Part shown: one piece after another, positions 54,055 to 63,027 of the stretch
Position numbering within the stretch: the stretch's first letter is position 1
How the letters are laid out: every line of letters begins with the position of its first letter
Assembly (NCBI RefSeq): GCF_021462825.1
Contig: NZ_JAKEEB010000003.1
Coordinates: forward strand, 248,001-312,000
Source: Streptomyces glomeratus
Lineage (GTDB): Bacteria; Actinomycetota; Actinomycetes; Streptomycetales; Streptomycetaceae
Length of the DNA: 64,000 nucleotides
Reading direction: 5' to 3'
Position numbers and translations under genes: made by a program
The notes under the pieces: generated by a model
Database searches by the model: none
What the model was told of the DNA's origin: nothing
Seen by the model: only the letters and a program-made list of their open reading frames with translations

Positions 54055-54470
54055 CTAGATCGTGAGGACGAGCTTGCCCTGCACTCGGCCGGCGTCCAGC
54101 GCCGCATGTGCGCCGGCCGCATCGGCGAGGGCGAACGTGGCCTCGACGTACGGACGGATCTTTCCGGCGTCGGCGAGTTCCGCGATTTTCTCCAAGGCGG
54201 CGTAGTCGGGCTCGGCGGAGACCACGGCGAAGCGCATGCCGAGTGCCTCGGCCGTCGCGAGGAGCTCCTCGCTGTCCTCGAGGATGCTGACGAGTACGCC
54301 TCCGGGGCGGAGCGCGCCGCCGCGTCCACGGGATTCACCCCCGCAGGCGCGCACACGCACCAGGACCTCGCCCGGGAGCAGGCTCGGCCGGTCGATGGCC
54401 ACGGCCTCCAGCACCTCCGGCCCGCCGTGGCCCCACCAGCCGCCGACGGTGATCGTAGCCGCGCCCGCGG
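54055..54470 (-). pseudogene. Zinc-binding-type oxidoreductase with large internal deletion
   Basis: The minus-strand frame reads GGWWGHGGPEVLEAVAIDRP, then LLPGEVLVRVRACG, the N-terminus of an MDR quinone-oxidoreductase-like enzyme. An extra G near 54345 shifts the frame (NPVDAAARS appears in the next frame). About 180 residues, including the Rossmann fold, are then missing before LRPGGVLVSILEDSEELLA and the normal C-terminus QGKLVLTI. The deletion restores an open frame (119 codons from 54414), but the cofactor site is gone. It also lacks a proper start. It is a clear pseudogene. Confidence 0.8.
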
Positions 54471-54549
54471 TGGCCGCCGTCGCCTCCGGCGATGACGGCC
54501 ACCAGGGGGCGACGCCCCTCGGGATGTTCCGGCCCTGTGCCGGCTGTCG

Positions 54550-55494
54550 TCAGCGCTGCACGAAGACGTAGTCCGCCTGGTAGGGCACTGCGACGATCGA
54601 CCCCGGGGCGCAGGAGCCCGTGGGGGCGACTCCGCCGACGGTGTTCAGCCGCAGGATCTCCGTGGTGCCGGCGAGCAGCCCGCGGTGCTTGCCCGATTGG
54701 GTGGCCTTGAGGTCGAGCTCGGGGATGTTGCCGGCGCCGTTGGGTGTCTTGCCGATCAGGGCGCCCGTGACGGCGCTGCCGTCCGGTGCGACCCACTGCG
54801 GGGTGCCGGAGCCGGGCTTGACGAAGGAGTGCCGGATGGCGCCGCCGAGCAGAGCGCTCACGTCTCGCTGGGCGAAGGCGTAGCCGCCGCCGTCGGCCGG
54901 CTTGCACTCGTAGATCTGCCTGCCCTTGACCACGGACGCCTGGAAGCTGTGCGCCGCGCTGCGGAACGGGACGGACGTGGTGACCTTGTGAAGCTGGCCG
55001 CGGACGGCGCCGCCCGGGAACTCGGCGGTGTGCAGGTTGGCGTAGAAGGAGCCGGGGTCGGTGGTGAGCTTCTTGAGCAGGGCCGGGTCGTTCACCTTCA
55101 CGGTGCCGGTGACGGTGTGGCCCTTGACCTTGTCCAGCAGCCTGCCGAAGTCGACCTTGACGCCGCCGTTGGTGCCCTTGGCGCCCTGGTGGATGTGGAG
55201 CGAGGTCGGCCTGCCGGTGCGGCGCCAGGTCACGGCGACGGACACCTTGTTGCCCTGGACCCTGATGAACTCGAGCGCGGCGCCGTCCTTGTCCCCGACG
55301 GCCGGCCCGCCCGCGACGGGTACCTCGTTGGCGCCCCGCAGGCCGGCGGCGAGGATGGTCGCGTCCTTGCCGGTGTGGCCCGTGCCGGCGTAGGCCGGGG
55401 TCACCGCGGCGGCGATGCCGCCGACGGCGGCCAACGCGACCGCGGCGACGGTCAGGCTCCGACGGCGTGCCGGGAACATCCCGTTCATGAACAT
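54550..55494 (-). CDS. Secreted CHRD/DUF3455 protein
   Basis: A 314-residue exported protein from ATG 55494 (GGGGAGACAAC upstream) with a signal peptide (MFPARRRSLTVAAVALAAVG, cleavage near PAYAG). The N-terminal half is a CHRD domain: ILAAGLRGANEVPVAGGPAV and LHTAEFPGGAVRGQLHKV. The C-terminal half fits DUF3455: QIYECKPADGGGYAF and HSFVKPGSGTPQWVAPDGS. Both domains occur in secreted proteins; the function is unknown. Confidence 0.85.
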   Translation of the reverse strand: MFMNGMFPARRRSLTVAAVALAAVGGIAAAVTPAYAGTGHTGKDATILAAGLRGANEVPVAGGPAVGDKDGAALEFIRVQGNKVSVAVTWRRTGRPTSLHIHQGAKGTNGGVKVDFGRLLDKVKGHTVTGTVKVNDPALLKKLTTDPGSFYANLHTAEFPGGAVRGQLHKVTTSVPFRSAAHSFQASVVKGRQIYECKPADGGGYAFAQRDVSALLGGAIRHSFVKPGSGTPQWVAPDGSAVTGALIGKTPNGAGNIPELDLKATQSGKHRGLLAGTTEILRLNTVGGVAPTGSCAPGSIVAVPYQADYVFVQR

Positions 55495-55600
55495 GATTCT
55501 GTTGTCTCCCCGTATTTCAGCCGACACCCCCTGCGTCGGCTTCCGGACATGAGTACGGAATGAATCTTGGATTGGACTCAGTCCAGAGCTGTGATGCGCG

Positions 55601-56503
55601 TCACATTCCTCGCCCCTGGTGCGGGTCGAAGGCCACCGGGCTCTCGAAGGCCGCGCGGCGGGTCGCCCGGCGCAGTGCCTTCAGGACGGCCGGGCCGAGG
55701 AAGCAGGTGAGGACGGCCGTGAGGACGGCACGACCCAGGTCCCAGCCCAGGGAGGTGGCCAGGCAGTACGCGAGGAAGCGGGCGAGGTTGGCGACGAGAC
55801 GGGCGTGCGGGTCGTAGGCGACGTTCGAGGCGAGCGCCCCCATGAACGGCCAGCCGGCCAGGTTCATCACCGTGCCGTACGCGAACGCGGCCACAAACCC
55901 GTACCCGGCGAGCAGCGCCACCTCGCCCCGCCCTCGCAGACCGTCCGGCCCCGGCAGCAGTCCCGCGCCCAGCGTGAACCACCCCATGGCCAGCATCTGG
56001 AACGGCAGCCAGGGGCCGACCCCGCCGGTCAGCAGCGCGGACGCGAACATCGTCACGTTGCCGAGCACGAACCCGAAGCCCGGCCCGAGCACGCGCCCGC
56101 TCAGCACCATCAGGAAGAACATCGGCTCGAGGCCCGCGGTGCCCGCGCCGATCGGCCGCAGGGCGGCGCCGGTCGCTGCCAGCACACCGAGCATGGCCAC
56201 GGCCTTCGGCCCCAGCCCCGACTCCGAGACCGCCGCCGCCACGACGGCGACGAGCAGAACGAGCAGCCCGGCGAAGAGCCAGGGGGCGTCCTGGGCGTGC
56301 GCGCCAAGCCCCGAGGCGGGATCGGCGAACAGCGGCCAGGCGAAACCGACGGCACCGACCGCGCTCACCAGAAGCAGAGCGGTCACGGAACGGGGGCCGA
56401 GACGCACGGGACGCGCCTGGGGGGCCGCGTCGGCTCGAGGTCCGGAGGCCGTGACGGCCGGCGGAGCGGCGGACGTGACCGGTTCCGGCGGACGGTGGCT
56501 CAT
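55601..56503 (-). CDS. ECF transporter S component (cobalamin or cobalt operon)
   Basis: A 300-residue membrane protein with about six to seven helices after a ~45-residue tail. FFLMVLSGRVLGPGFGFVLG and AYGTVMNLAGWPFMG are typical of ECF substrate-binding subunits. Its ATG overlaps the ATPase stop (TGATG). The operon is led by a B12 riboswitch, so the substrate is probably cobalamin or a precursor, possibly cobalt. The C-terminus extends past the last helix with a basic tail. Confidence 0.85.
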   Translation of the reverse strand: MSHRPPEPVTSAAPPAVTASGPRADAAPQARPVRLGPRSVTALLLVSAVGAVGFAWPLFADPASGLGAHAQDAPWLFAGLLVLLVAVVAAAVSESGLGPKAVAMLGVLAATGAALRPIGAGTAGLEPMFFLMVLSGRVLGPGFGFVLGNVTMFASALLTGGVGPWLPFQMLAMGWFTLGAGLLPGPDGLRGRGEVALLAGYGFVAAFAYGTVMNLAGWPFMGALASNVAYDPHARLVANLARFLAYCLATSLGWDLGRAVLTAVLTCFLGPAVLKALRRATRRAAFESPVAFDPHQGRGM

Positions 56504-58212
56504 CACGACAGCGCCTCCCGCACCTGGGCGACCGTGAGCCACCGCTGCGGGGCGAGGACCTTCGCCACCTGGGGTGCGTACGACGGGGAGGCGACGACCA
56601 CCTCGGCGGTGGCGCCGTCGGCGACGACCTCGCCGTCTGCGAGGATCACCACGCGGTGCGCGAGATCGGCGGCCAGCTCCACGTCGTGCGTGGCCAGCAC
56701 GAGGGCGTGGCCGTCGGCGGCGAGCCCGCGCAGCACGGCCACCAGACGGGCCTTGGCCGCGTAGTCGAGACCGCGTGTCGGCTCGTCCAGAAGCAGCAGC
56801 GGGGGGCGCGCCGTGAGCACGACGGCGAGCGCGAGCGCCAGCCGCTGCCCCTCCGACAGGTCCCTCGGGTGGGTGTCGTCCGCCACGCCCGGCAGCAGTT
56901 CGGACACCAGGGCCCGGCAGCTGCCCGGGGCGGCGCCCGCGTCCCGGTCGGCCGCCGCGCACTCGGCGGCCACCGTGTCCGCGTACAGCAGGTCCCGCGG
57001 CTCCTGCGGTACGAGGCCCACACGGCGCACCAGGTCGCGCGGTGCCGTGCGGTGCGGCACCGCGCCGCCGACACGCACACGGCCACGGGCAGGTTCGACG
57101 AGCCCGACGAGCGCGGCCAGCAGTGTGGACTTCCCGGCACCGTTGCGGCCCATGAGGGCGACGGTCTCGCCCGGGCCGACGGTGAGGTCGACATGGCGCA
57201 GGGCCTCGACGCGGCCGCGACGGACGCCGAGGGACTCGACGACCGCGGCGGGAAGGGGTGTCGCAGGGGTGCCCGCTTCCTCGGCGACGGGTGCCGGGGT
57301 GCGTCGGCGCAGAAAGCGGCGCGGGGCGGAGACGGCCGCGGGGCCGGGGTTCACGAGGTGACGCACGCTCCCGGTCTCGCGTGCCGCGGGTGGCGCCTCG
57401 GCCAGTTGTTCGCGCAGGGCGCCCGCGCGGCGGCGGGCGTCGCGGACGGTCAGGGGCAGCGGGGACCAGCCCGCCAGCCGGCCGAGGTCCACCACCGGCG
57501 GATACACCGGGGAGACCGCCATCACCTCCGCCGGGGTGCCGAGGACCGGACGGGCGCCGGGAGCCGGGAGGAGCACGACTCGGTCGGCGTAGTGCACGAC
57601 CCGCTCCAGCCGGTGCTCGGCCAGCAGGACCGTCGTCCCGAGGTCGTGGACGAGCCGTTGCAGCACGGCGAGGACCTCCTCGGCCGCCGCCGGGTCCAGA
57701 GCGGACGTCGGCTCGTCCAGGACGAGGACCCGAGGGTGCGGGGTGAGCACCGAGCCGATCGCCACGCGCTGCTGCTGTCCGCCGGAGAGGGTGGCGATCG
57801 GCCGGTCCCTCAGGCCCGCCAGCCCGAGCAGGTCCAGGGTCTCCTCGACCCGCCGCCGCATCACCTCGGGGGAGAGCCCCAGCGACTCCATGCCGTAGGC
57901 GAGTTCGTCCTCGACGGTGTCCGTCACGAAGTGGGACAGCGGGTCCTGCCCGACCGTGCCGACCACGTCGGCGAGTTCGCGCGGCTTGTGCGCGCGGGTG
58001 TCGCGTCCGGCCACCGTGACCCGGCCGCGCAGGGTGCCGCCCGTGAAGTGCGGAACCAGCCCGCTCACCGCGCCGAGCACCGTCGACTTGCCGACCCCGG
58101 ACGGGCCCACGAGCAGCACCAGTTCGCCCTCGGGGACCTCGAAGTCGATGTCCCGCACCACGGGTTCGGCCGCCCCGTCGTACGTCACGGAGACCTTCTC
58201 GAAGCGGATCAC
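56503..58212 (-). CDS. Fused ECF ATPase (EcfA-EcfA)
   Basis: A 569-residue cytoplasmic protein of two ABC domains in tandem. The first has Walker A GPSGVGKST, signature LSGGQQQR and Walker B VLVLDEPTSALD. The second has GRNGAGKST, LSEGQRLALAL and LLLLDEPTRGLD. A ~100-residue linker joins them. The GTG start follows GAGGAGGCCGC and overlaps the EcfT stop (GTGA). It powers the ECF importer with EcfT and the S component. Confidence 0.92.
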   Translation of the reverse strand: MIRFEKVSVTYDGAAEPVVRDIDFEVPEGELVLLVGPSGVGKSTVLGAVSGLVPHFTGGTLRGRVTVAGRDTRAHKPRELADVVGTVGQDPLSHFVTDTVEDELAYGMESLGLSPEVMRRRVEETLDLLGLAGLRDRPIATLSGGQQQRVAIGSVLTPHPRVLVLDEPTSALDPAAAEEVLAVLQRLVHDLGTTVLLAEHRLERVVHYADRVVLLPAPGARPVLGTPAEVMAVSPVYPPVVDLGRLAGWSPLPLTVRDARRRAGALREQLAEAPPAARETGSVRHLVNPGPAAVSAPRRFLRRRTPAPVAEEAGTPATPLPAAVVESLGVRRGRVEALRHVDLTVGPGETVALMGRNGAGKSTLLAALVGLVEPARGRVRVGGAVPHRTAPRDLVRRVGLVPQEPRDLLYADTVAAECAAADRDAGAAPGSCRALVSELLPGVADDTHPRDLSEGQRLALALAVVLTARPPLLLLDEPTRGLDYAAKARLVAVLRGLAADGHALVLATHDVELAADLAHRVVILADGEVVADGATAEVVVASPSYAPQVAKVLAPQRWLTVAQVREALS

Positions 58213-59297
58213 GCGGCCTCCTCGGGGGCGGGAGTGACGAACGCGGGCAGCAGACCGAGCAGTACCGCCGCCGCAGGGAGCAGCGGCAGCGTCGGGGCGG
58301 TCAGGGGGACGACACCGGGATGCAGCGCGGCGGGGTCGTAGGCGGCGCAGACGGCCGGGATCACCGCCGCGGCGATCCCGGAGCCGGCGACCAGCCACGC
58401 CCGCGCGCCCCACACGTCCGGACGGTAGCGGGTGCGCGGTGAGCGGCGGCCGCCGAGCCGCAGCCCGGCCAGGGCGGCGGTGAGACCGGCGAGCAGCACG
58501 GGCAGCCCGTAGGCGGTTCCTTCCGCGGTCAGCAGTCCGTAGGTGCCCGCGCAGACGCCGAGCAGCCCGCCCAGCGTGAGGGCGGTGGTGGTACGGCGGA
58601 CGGCCGGCGGGACGGCGGCGGTGCGGCCGAAGCCGCGCGCGTCCATCGCGGCGGCGAGCGCCACCGAGCGTTCCAACGCGCCCTCCAGGACGGGCAGTCC
58701 GACCTGGAGCAGACCCCGCAGGCCCCGGTCGGGCCGGCCCCGCAGCCGGCGCGCGGCGCGCAGCCGCCGCACGTCGGCGACGAGATGCGGGGCGAAGGTG
58801 AGCGCGACGACGACCGCGACGCCCGCCTCGTACAGCGCGCCCGGGAGGGCCTTCAGCAGCCGGGCCGGGTTCGCGAGGGCGTTGGCGGCGCCCACGCAGA
58901 CCAGCAGCGTGGCCAGTCGCAGACCGTCGTACAGGGCGAAGACGAGGCTCTCGGCGGTGACCCGGCCGCCGAGGCGGATCCCCTGCGCCCAGTGCGGGAG
59001 CGGGACTTCGGGGAGGGTGACGACGGTGTGGGTGCCGGGGATGGGGGAGCCCAGGACCACCGCGAACAGCAGGCGGATGGCCAGGACGGCGAGGCCCATC
59101 CTGGCGAAGGCGGAGTAGGAGCGGGACCAGGGGGCGGAGGTGCGGCGGGCGGCCACGACGTAGGCGGACACGGCGACGAGCAGGGCCAGCAGAAGCGGGT
59201 TGGTGGTGCGGGTGGCGGCGGTGGCGAGACCGAGGGCCCACAGCCACCAGGCGCCCGGGTGCACGGCCGGCCGGCCGCGGCCGGGACGGGACGCCAC
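58209..59297 (-). CDS. ECF transporter T component (EcfT)
   Basis: A 362-residue membrane protein with about seven helices. The GTG at 59297 follows CAGGGGCTGAC. The conserved cytoplasmic motif AAAMDARGFGR and an upstream RRLRAARRLRGR form the ATPase-coupling helices. Its last base run overlaps the ATPase start. It is longer than the typical ~260 residues because of extra C-terminal helices. Confidence 0.9.
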   Translation of the reverse strand: MASRPGRGRPAVHPGAWWLWALGLATAATRTTNPLLLALLVAVSAYVVAARRTSAPWSRSYSAFARMGLAVLAIRLLFAVVLGSPIPGTHTVVTLPEVPLPHWAQGIRLGGRVTAESLVFALYDGLRLATLLVCVGAANALANPARLLKALPGALYEAGVAVVVALTFAPHLVADVRRLRAARRLRGRPDRGLRGLLQVGLPVLEGALERSVALAAAMDARGFGRTAAVPPAVRRTTTALTLGGLLGVCAGTYGLLTAEGTAYGLPVLLAGLTAALAGLRLGGRRSPRTRYRPDVWGARAWLVAGSGIAAAVIPAVCAAYDPAALHPGVVPLTAPTLPLLPAAAVLLGLLPAFVTPAPEEAA

Positions 59298-59299
59298 CG

Positions 59300-59977
59300 T
59301 CAGCCCCTGCGGCGGCGTGCCTGCCACAGCGCCGCGCCGCCCAGTGCGGCCACGGCGGCGACGCCCGCGAGGACGCCCACCGACGGGCCGTGGTCCGCCG
59401 CGCTGTTCGCCGGCGCCTGCTCCTTCCGAGCCGTGCTCTTCGCCGGGGCCTGTTCCTTGCCCGTCGCCCGGCCGGTCGTCACCTGCTCGCCACACCCCTT
59501 GCCCGGATAGCCCGCGATCGCGCACAGCAGGGCGTTGGTGTCATAGCGCAGGGGCCCCGCGACCGCGGCGAGCGCGTCCGCCGTCGTCGCGTCCTCCGGT
59601 ACGCGGGCGCAGGCCGTGCGCGCGGCGGGAGGGGTCTCGCCGGAGGGCGCGTCCGCCGCCGTACCGAAGTCGAGGACCAGGGCCACGCGCTTGTCGCCGC
59701 CCCGCGCGGGGGTCCCGGCGCAGATCGTCGCGAAGTCCGCGGTGCCGCGCGGCTTCGTGGCGTCCCCGGAGTCCTCGCTCACCGCGAACCTCAGGCCCTG
59801 GACGTCCCCGTCGGAAGGGCGGCTGGTCGACGGTCCCTCGGTTGCGTACGTCCAGGCGCTGCCGTGCCGCTCCCAGAAGGACCAGTAGCGGTAGCCGACG
59901 GCCCGGGCCTGGCCTGCGGCTCCCAGCAGGAGGAGCAGCGCGGCCAGGAACGGGACGAGGGTGCGGCTGCGGCTCAC
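59300..59977 (-). CDS. SCO2322-like secreted, membrane-tailed protein
   Basis: A 225-residue protein with a signal peptide (VSRSRTLVPFLAALLLLLG, cleavage near ARA), a mature domain with YRYWSFWERHGSAWTYATEG and DTNALLCAIAGYPGKGCGEQ (Cys-rich end), an Ala/Lys linker and a C-terminal helix SVGVLAGVAAVAALGGAALW plus RRRR. The YW-containing start and ALLCAIAGYP recall DUF4430-type beta domains such as the small lobe of intrinsic factor; this is an inference. The stop of the upstream gene overlaps the start (GTGA). It probably sits on the outer face near the transporter. Confidence 0.8.
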   Translation of the reverse strand: MSRSRTLVPFLAALLLLLGAAGQARAVGYRYWSFWERHGSAWTYATEGPSTSRPSDGDVQGLRFAVSEDSGDATKPRGTADFATICAGTPARGGDKRVALVLDFGTAADAPSGETPPAARTACARVPEDATTADALAAVAGPLRYDTNALLCAIAGYPGKGCGEQVTTGRATGKEQAPAKSTARKEQAPANSAADHGPSVGVLAGVAAVAALGGAALWQARRRRG

Positions 59978-61209
59978 GGCTGTCGTCCCTTGCGGCGGCC
60001 GCTGAGCAGGAAGCCGACGCCGATACCCGCGACGAGACAGACGCCGACGGTCCACCACACACCGAAGCCGGAGCCCGAGCCGGTCTTCTTGCCCGGCGCG
60101 TCGGTCTTCTCGGTCCTGCCGGTCCTCCCGGCCGCCTGCGGGGCCGGGCCCGTCGCGTTGAGCGCGGTGACCAGGTCGGAGCCGCCGAAGTGGCGCGGGT
60201 CGGTGCCCATCGCGTGTGCGGCGAGGATCAGCTGGGCGTAGGCGGCCGGGCCGTTCTGCCGCGCCCACGGCCCGTGGTGCGTCTCCAGCCAGTGCAGGGC
60301 GCCGGTCGCCCGCTCGCCCCGGCCGGCGGTCGCGAGCGCGATGACCGCGTCCGCCGTGTTGCCGTAGTCGGGCTGGTCCTTGGCGCCGGGCAGCGCCGAC
60401 GTGAGGTGCTGGTCCTTGGCCAGGGCCTTGCCGAGGTATGCGGCGCCGTTGCGTGCGGCCTGCCCGGGGTCGGTGGCCTCCTTGCACGCCGGGGCGGTGC
60501 CGTCCGGCCGGGCCGCGGCCCCGGCCAGTCCCTTGCCCAGCGCGCCGACGACGGCCGCCGCCGTCGCGTCCGCGTTGGCCGTGAGCCCGCCCTTCTTGTC
60601 GGGCTGGTAGGCGAAGGCGCCCGCCCCGTCTCCGTGACAGGGGAGCGCGAGCTTCAGCAGCGCGTCGTACGGGGACTTGCCGTCCTTGTGGACGTCCCCC
60701 GGCCGCTCGCCGGCCGCCGTGAGCGCCCCGATCACCACGGACGTGGAGTTGGCGTCGCTCGGGGAGCCCGCGGTGTAGCCCCAGCCGCCGTCCTTGTTCT
60801 GCACGGACTTCAGCCAGGTCAGCGCCTTGCCGGTCTGGGCGCCGTGGCCGCCGAGCGCGGCCAGGGCCTGCACGGCCGCCGCGGTGTTGTTCGTGTCGAC
60901 GGGCGTCTTCGCATCGCACTTCGCCGTCGGCTGCGCCCGGTACGGGGCGAACGCCCCGCTGTCGCACTGCTGTCCCGTCAGCCAGTCCACGGCCTCGGTG
61001 GCGGGCAGCACACCGGTCGTGTGCTGCGCGAGCAGGGCGAGCGACTGACGCCATACACCGTCGTACGTGGGGTCCGCGGTGCCGTAGAGGCCGTGCGGCA
61101 GCGAGGGCGAGGCGGAGGGGGAAGGGGTGGCGGCGACGGCTGCCGCGGCGGGGCCCCCGCCGAGGACGGCTATGGCGGCCAGTACCGCTGCGCTGCGGCG
61201 AACGATCAT
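59974..61209 (-). CDS. Secreted alpha/alpha-toroid protein (transcobalamin-like) of the ECF operon
   Basis: A 411-residue protein from ATG 61209 (GGGAGAGGC upstream) with a signal peptide (MIVRRSAAVLAAIAVLGGG, ending AVA). Repeats of the prenyltransferase/squalene-cyclase toroid type are seen: VDWLTGQQCDSGAFAPY, ALTWLKSVQNKDGGWGYTAG, YGNTADAVIALATAG and GALHWLETHHGPW. The C-terminus is a membrane helix VWWTVGVCLVAGIGVGFLLS followed by GRRKGRQP. It is the first gene after a B12 riboswitch. Eukaryotic cobalamin-binding proteins share this toroid fold, so capture of cobalamin is likely, though terpene chemistry cannot be excluded. Confidence 0.82.
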   Translation of the reverse strand: MIVRRSAAVLAAIAVLGGGPAAAAVAATPSPSASPSLPHGLYGTADPTYDGVWRQSLALLAQHTTGVLPATEAVDWLTGQQCDSGAFAPYRAQPTAKCDAKTPVDTNNTAAAVQALAALGGHGAQTGKALTWLKSVQNKDGGWGYTAGSPSDANSTSVVIGALTAAGERPGDVHKDGKSPYDALLKLALPCHGDGAGAFAYQPDKKGGLTANADATAAAVVGALGKGLAGAAARPDGTAPACKEATDPGQAARNGAAYLGKALAKDQHLTSALPGAKDQPDYGNTADAVIALATAGRGERATGALHWLETHHGPWARQNGPAAYAQLILAAHAMGTDPRHFGGSDLVTALNATGPAPQAAGRTGRTEKTDAPGKKTGSGSGFGVWWTVGVCLVAGIGVGFLLSGRRKGRQP

Positions 61210-61284
61210 GATCGGCGGGTGCCTCTCCCTTGGTGTCCGGGAGCAGGGCGGCACGGGGCACCCCCCGGGCGGCTCGGCTCCGTA

Positions 61285-61455
61285 GACCTCGACGGTGCCG
61301 TACACCGGCGGGCCGCCGGTGCGCGTGAGCCGGTCACGTCCCGTGCGTGGCGTTCCGGCTCACCGCCCCCAGAGGGTGGTTCACGGTTGCGGGTCAGCGC
61401 CGGATTTGCACCGGCTTTCCCCCGTACGGGTGTGAGTACGACGCGGCTACTGTAC
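61285..61455 (-). promoter_or_regulatory. Cobalamin (B12) riboswitch
   Basis: On the minus strand the leader contains GGGGGAAAGCCGGTGCAAAT, then CCGGCGCTGACCCGCAACCG and later GAGCCGGAACGCCACGCACG (B12 box region). These are the conserved core blocks of the cobalamin riboswitch. It lies 75-245 bp before the first gene of the ECF operon, so high cobalamin should switch the operon off. Confidence 0.92.
61303..61321 (-). terminator. Hairpin after the B12 aptamer
   Basis: CACCGGC (61303-61309) pairs with GCCGGTG (61315-61321) around GGGCC just downstream of the aptamer core. It may be the expression platform (terminator or ribosome-binding-site block). Confidence 0.5.
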
Positions 61456-61600
61456 CCGCCGGTATCGGTGGACCCGAGGGGCCCCCGTGTACGTCGCTCG
61501 GCCGGGAAGCAGGGGCGCCGCGCCACCGAAGGGGAGGAAGACCGCGGTGGCCGTCTCGGGTCGTCACCGTGACCGGGACGTCGGCCATCGGCGAACGGTT

Positions 61601-62635
61601 TCACACCGCCGTGTACGCCACCGGATACGTACCCGGTACCGCCTGTGCGCGGCCCAGCTTCACCAGGCGGCGCAGATGGGCCTCCGCCTCCGAGACCGCG
61701 ATGTTCCGGGAGCCGTAGGGGATGTCGTCCCAGGGGCGGTTCCACTCCATGCGCGCGGCGAGCTGCCAGGGGGTCAGCGGCGTGCCGAGGAGGGCGAGCA
61801 GACCGGTCAGCCGCTGCTCGTGGTGCGTCAGCAGCTCCCGGACGCGGGCGGGCGCGTCGGTGAACGGCTGCTGGTGTGCCGGGAGCACCTCGGCGGGGGC
61901 GAGCCGGCCGACACGCTCCAGGGAGTCGAGGTAGTCGCCCAGCGGATCGGTGACCCCCGGGGTGTCCTCCAGGTCCCCGTACAGGCCGATGTGCGGGGTG
62001 ATCTCCGGCAGCAGGTGGTCGCCGGAGAACAGGCGGCCGTGGCCCGGCAGTCCGGCGGGATGCTCCTCCTCCAGGTGGAGACACACATGGCCGGGCGTGT
62101 GCCCAGGGGTCCAGATCGCGCGCAGGCGGCGGCCCGGGAGGTCGAGCAGCTCGCCCGGGACGATCTCGCGGTCGGGCAGGGCGGGGGAGAGGCCGGGCAG
62201 CGAGCGAGGAGTGCGCAGTGGCGCGAGGTGTTCCTCGGGTGCGCCGGCCGCCGCGAGCTTGGCGCTCATATAGGCGAACCAGTGCTCGGGGCGGGCCTGC
62301 CGGGTGCGCCGTACGACCGCGGTGTCCGCCGCGTGCATCGCGACCCATGCGCCGGAGGCCTCACGGACCCTGCCCGAGAGTCCGTGGTGGTCGGGGTGGT
62401 GATGGGTGATCACGACCCCGTGGATCTCCGCGGCCGAGGTGCCGCACGCGGCGAGCCCTTCGCTCAGGGCGTCCCAGGAGTCCGGGTCGTCCCAGCCCGT
62501 GTCGACCAGCACCGGACCGCGGTCGGTGTCGACGACGTACACCAGCGTGTGGCCGAGGGGATTGTCCGGGATGGGAACCCTGAGGGACCGCACGCCCCCT
62601 CCGTGATCGGCCGTCCGCGTCATGCGTCCCCCCAT
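61601..62635 (-). CDS. MBL-fold metallo-hydrolase
   Basis: A 344-residue enzyme. The ATG at 62635 follows GGAGGACGGCG; a second ATG at 62623 is possible. The metal-binding motif HxHxDH reads ITHHHPDHHG; other ligands lie in WTPGHTPGHVCLHLE and LFSGDHLLP. The C-terminal ~80 residues form a helical wHTH-like extension (LLTHHEQRLTGLLALLG), as in LACTB2-like or RNase Z-related hydrolases. It faces the aldehyde dehydrogenase divergently. A KstR-like site lies between them. Confidence 0.88.
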   Translation of the reverse strand: MGGRMTRTADHGGGVRSLRVPIPDNPLGHTLVYVVDTDRGPVLVDTGWDDPDSWDALSEGLAACGTSAAEIHGVVITHHHPDHHGLSGRVREASGAWVAMHAADTAVVRRTRQARPEHWFAYMSAKLAAAGAPEEHLAPLRTPRSLPGLSPALPDREIVPGELLDLPGRRLRAIWTPGHTPGHVCLHLEEEHPAGLPGHGRLFSGDHLLPEITPHIGLYGDLEDTPGVTDPLGDYLDSLERVGRLAPAEVLPAHQQPFTDAPARVRELLTHHEQRLTGLLALLGTPLTPWQLAARMEWNRPWDDIPYGSRNIAVSEAEAHLRRLVKLGRAQAVPGTYPVAYTAV

Positions 62636-62658
62636 CGCCGTCCTCCGGCCACTATAAC

Positions 62659-62672
62659 TAGAACATGTTTCG
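62659..62672. promoter_or_regulatory. KstR-like site before MBL and aldehyde dehydrogenase genes
   Basis: TAGAACATGTTTCG follows the TnnAACnnGTTnnA pattern except for the last base, in an AT-rich patch 24 bp upstream of the MBL start. It shares ACTAGAAC with the dyad at 49600-49627. Confidence 0.5.
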
Positions 62673-63027
62673 AAGGTAGCCCGAGTAGACCGCCCGGAGC
62701 TCGGCTCAGTCGTCGCACGCCCAGGACACCCACGACGCCCAGGACGCCCGGGCCGTCGCCGCCTCCGCCCGGGCACACGACTCACCTTCGCCGGTGCCGG
62801 ACTGCTCGCCGCCCGGACCCCGTCCGCATTCCCGCCTTCGGCGCGCTCCGGGCCGTCGGCGAGCGGGGCGCCACGGTGGCCGGGTGCCGTCGGCGGCGAT
62901 GACCTGGCACGGCCCAGGCGGTCTTCCCGCCCCCGTCCGTGGACTCCGCGTGCCGGAGCTGGTATCAGTGGCGGTGTCGGCGATATCTGATGGATCGTCA
63001 GAGAGAGTCGCGGGGAGGCAGTCGGCC
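62673..63027. other. Gene-free stretch before the aldehyde dehydrogenase
   Basis: About 355 bp between divergent genes. Some frames are protein-like but have no support. The end contains GGGGAGGCAGTCGGCC, the ribosome binding site for the dehydrogenase. Confidence 0.4.

Noticed and set aside
62890..63027. CoA-transferase remnant fused ahead of the aldehyde dehydrogenase
   Set aside because: A short stretch (VRGLRVPEL) resembles CaiB-type proteins, but the match is too short and the ribosome binding site at 63012-63027 defines the dehydrogenase start.
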